Source: Myxococcales bacterium (GTDB lineage Bacteria > Myxococcota_A > Bradymonadia > Bradymonadales > Bradymonadaceae). Taken from it: a DNA stretch of 15,409 nucleotides. The notes beneath the pieces were generated by a model. That model was not told where the DNA came from. It saw nothing but the letters and a program-made list of their open reading frames with translations, and ran no database searches. The DNA lies in the NCBI GenBank assembly GCA_007120615.1, contig SKNI01000501.1, positions 1 to 15,409 of the forward strand, given 5' to 3'. Shown here piece by piece: positions 14,283 to 15,409 of this stretch. The position numbers and the translations under genes were made by a program. The stretch's first letter is position 1. Every line of letters starts with the position of its first letter.

Positions 14283-15409
14283 GGGTACCTCCAGCCTGTG
14301 TCACGGCGCGGCGAATTCGTCGTCGCGCTCTCCATGCGGCTTTTCTCAACATCTCGTCTTGTTCTTCGTCGGCGCCGAACCTGGCGAGGAGGTCGGCGAC
14401 GTCGTCGGTCTCGATGGTGCCCAGGGCGTCGATGGCGCCGAGGCGGATATCCTCTTTTAATTTCGAATCACGCATGGCCACGTAGAGCCCTTTGACGTCG
14501 CCCATGGCGGCCATCTTCGGTAGGGCTATGCCGGCGACATTGTCGTCTGCCAGGGCGCCCAAAAAGGTCTCGCGCACATCGTCGGCGGTGGCCTTATTGG
14601 TGAGTCGAGTCACGGAGACATCGTCGCCCATGGATTTCGCCAGGAGCGTCTCTCCGGCTGCGGGGTTTGCCCGGTGAAGTTCGGCGGCGGCCATGGCTCG
14701 AATCCGGGCGTCTGAACCGGTGGCCAATTCTTTGAGCAGGGACTCTCCGTCGTCACCGAGCCAGGCGTCTCCCAGGGTCGATATCGCTTCTTCTCGAATC
14801 GGGGTCGCCCGTCGATCCTGCAGCCGTGCGGCGGCGACGAGTTCTTCGACACCCACCTCCAACTGCCCTGCGGCCCAGACCAGCCAACGATACGTGGTGG
14901 TCAACTCCTCCAGGCGGGCCGGCGAATCAGCCCGGTTTGCCAGGACGTCGGCGAGTTCTTTTTGCCAGCGTTTGCGGGTCGTTTGAAGGGCGGAAATCAG
15001 GTCGTCGGCGTATTTTGCGCCGGCTTTTTTGCCGGCTCGGCCCAAAATCTGGGCTGCCACCGAGGCGGTTCGAGATTTATCACTGCTGACCATGGGCGCC
15101 GCTTCGGCCACCGGCAGGGGATCTCGAGACAATAAGATCCCCACCAGGGGCCCCACGAATTCATCTTCGTTGTGGTCTTGAACTCTGGGCAAGATCTCCA
15201 AGATTCTGGAGGGCTCTCCACGCTCTCGGAGTCGCTCCAGGGCATCTATTTGCTCCAACCCGCTCTGATTGGCCTGCATTAAGAGATAATCGGGTTCCAG
15301 GGATTCGGGCCCGTAGCTATGGCGAAGACTCTGAGCGGCGTATTGGGCGTTCTCGTAGTAGTGGGTGTTGCGCAGCACTTGAGCGAGGACATCGCGGGAG
15401 TCTTTGTCG
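14275..15409 (-). CDS. HEAT/ARM-repeat protein of the retron cassette (5' end beyond window)
   Basis: The frame is open to the right edge: codons upstream of the GTG at 15378 continue without a stop (DKDSRDVLAQ), so the true start lies outside and at least 378 residues are encoded here. The visible part is almost entirely short helix pairs rich in Leu, Ala, Asp and Glu, for example IREEAISTLGDAWLGDDGES and IRLGAIDALGTIETDDVADL, typical of HEAT/ARM or PBS-lyase HEAT solenoids; no catalytic motif is seen. Such solenoids usually mediate protein or nucleic-acid contacts. The basic C-terminus (RRRIRRAV) could touch nucleic acid. The stop codon overlaps the WHSWIM start by 8 nt, implying one operon. 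The ARM + WHSWIM + RT order is the basis for the type XIII assignment. Confidence 0.85.
   Translation of the reverse strand, partial: DKDSRDVLAQVLRNTHYYENAQYAAQSLRHSYGPESLEPDYLLMQANQSGLEQIDALERLRERGEPSRILEILPRVQDHNEDEFVGPLVGILLSRDPLPVAEAAPMVSSDKSRTASVAAQILGRAGKKAGAKYADDLISALQTTRKRWQKELADVLANRADSPARLEELTTTYRWLVWAAGQLEVGVEELVAAARLQDRRATPIREEAISTLGDAWLGDDGESLLKELATGSDARIRAMAAAELHRANPAAGETLLAKSMGDDVSVTRLTNKATADDVRETFLGALADDNVAGIALPKMAAMGDVKGLYVAMRDSKLKEDIRLGAIDALGTIETDDVADLLARFGADEEQDEMLRKAAWRARRRIRRAVTQAGGTRG

Noticed and set aside
13128..14495. Plus-strand open frame of 455 codons opposite the WHSWIM gene.
   Set aside because: It is a high-GC antisense shadow. The minus strand encodes winged-helix, SWIM and WGR-like motifs with a strong ribosome-binding site, and the antisense product shows no domain.

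Overview
The window reads as chromosomal DNA of a moderately GC-rich deltaproteobacterium-like organism, most likely Myxococcota or Bradymonadales. This is inferred from a large Cys-rich, MopE-like and PKD-containing surface protein, an NtrC-type two-component pair, a DbpA-type helicase and a myxobacterial-style retron reverse transcriptase. All convincing genes lie on the minus strand, so transcription runs from the right end of the window to the left.

Right third (11087-15409): a compact three-gene retron-type defence cassette. In transcription order it encodes a HEAT/ARM-repeat protein (5' end outside the window), a winged-helix/SWIM zinc-finger protein that also ends in a WGR-like domain, and a retron reverse transcriptase with the NAxxH, YADD and VTG motifs. 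The genes overlap by 8 and 14 nt, so no msr-msd RNA fits between them. This matches the ARM + WHSWIM + RT arrangement I recall as retron type XIII. Directly after the RT stop codon is a structured segment of about 160 nt (10926-11087) with complementary ends, a long first stem-loop and a near-perfect palindromic hairpin. It is the best in-window candidate for the msr-msd RNA, in an unusual downstream position.

Middle (7262-10600): three small polytopic membrane proteins of unknown function and a membrane-anchored coiled-coil protein. The first has a sigma70-like promoter carrying a palindrome. The second and third look like distant paralogues, and each is preceded by a sigma54-like -24/-12 element. 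An integral-membrane histidine kinase (5542-7209) and a sigma54-dependent NtrC-family response regulator (4178-5545), overlapping by 4 nt, follow. A reasonable inference is that this two-component system controls the membrane genes.

Left (1-4086): a 1167-residue secreted, probably lipidated protein made of a MopE-like segment, thirteen 55-residue eight-Cys repeats with a higher-order three-unit period, a PKD domain and a C-terminal beta-rich domain. It is followed, after a strong hairpin, by the first 166 codons of a DbpA-type DEAD-box RNA helicase that runs off the left edge.

The only stretch over 300 bases without a convincing gene is 10531-11086. It holds the RNA candidate, an isolated hairpin and the sigma70-like promoter, with nothing recognisable in 10671-10925.
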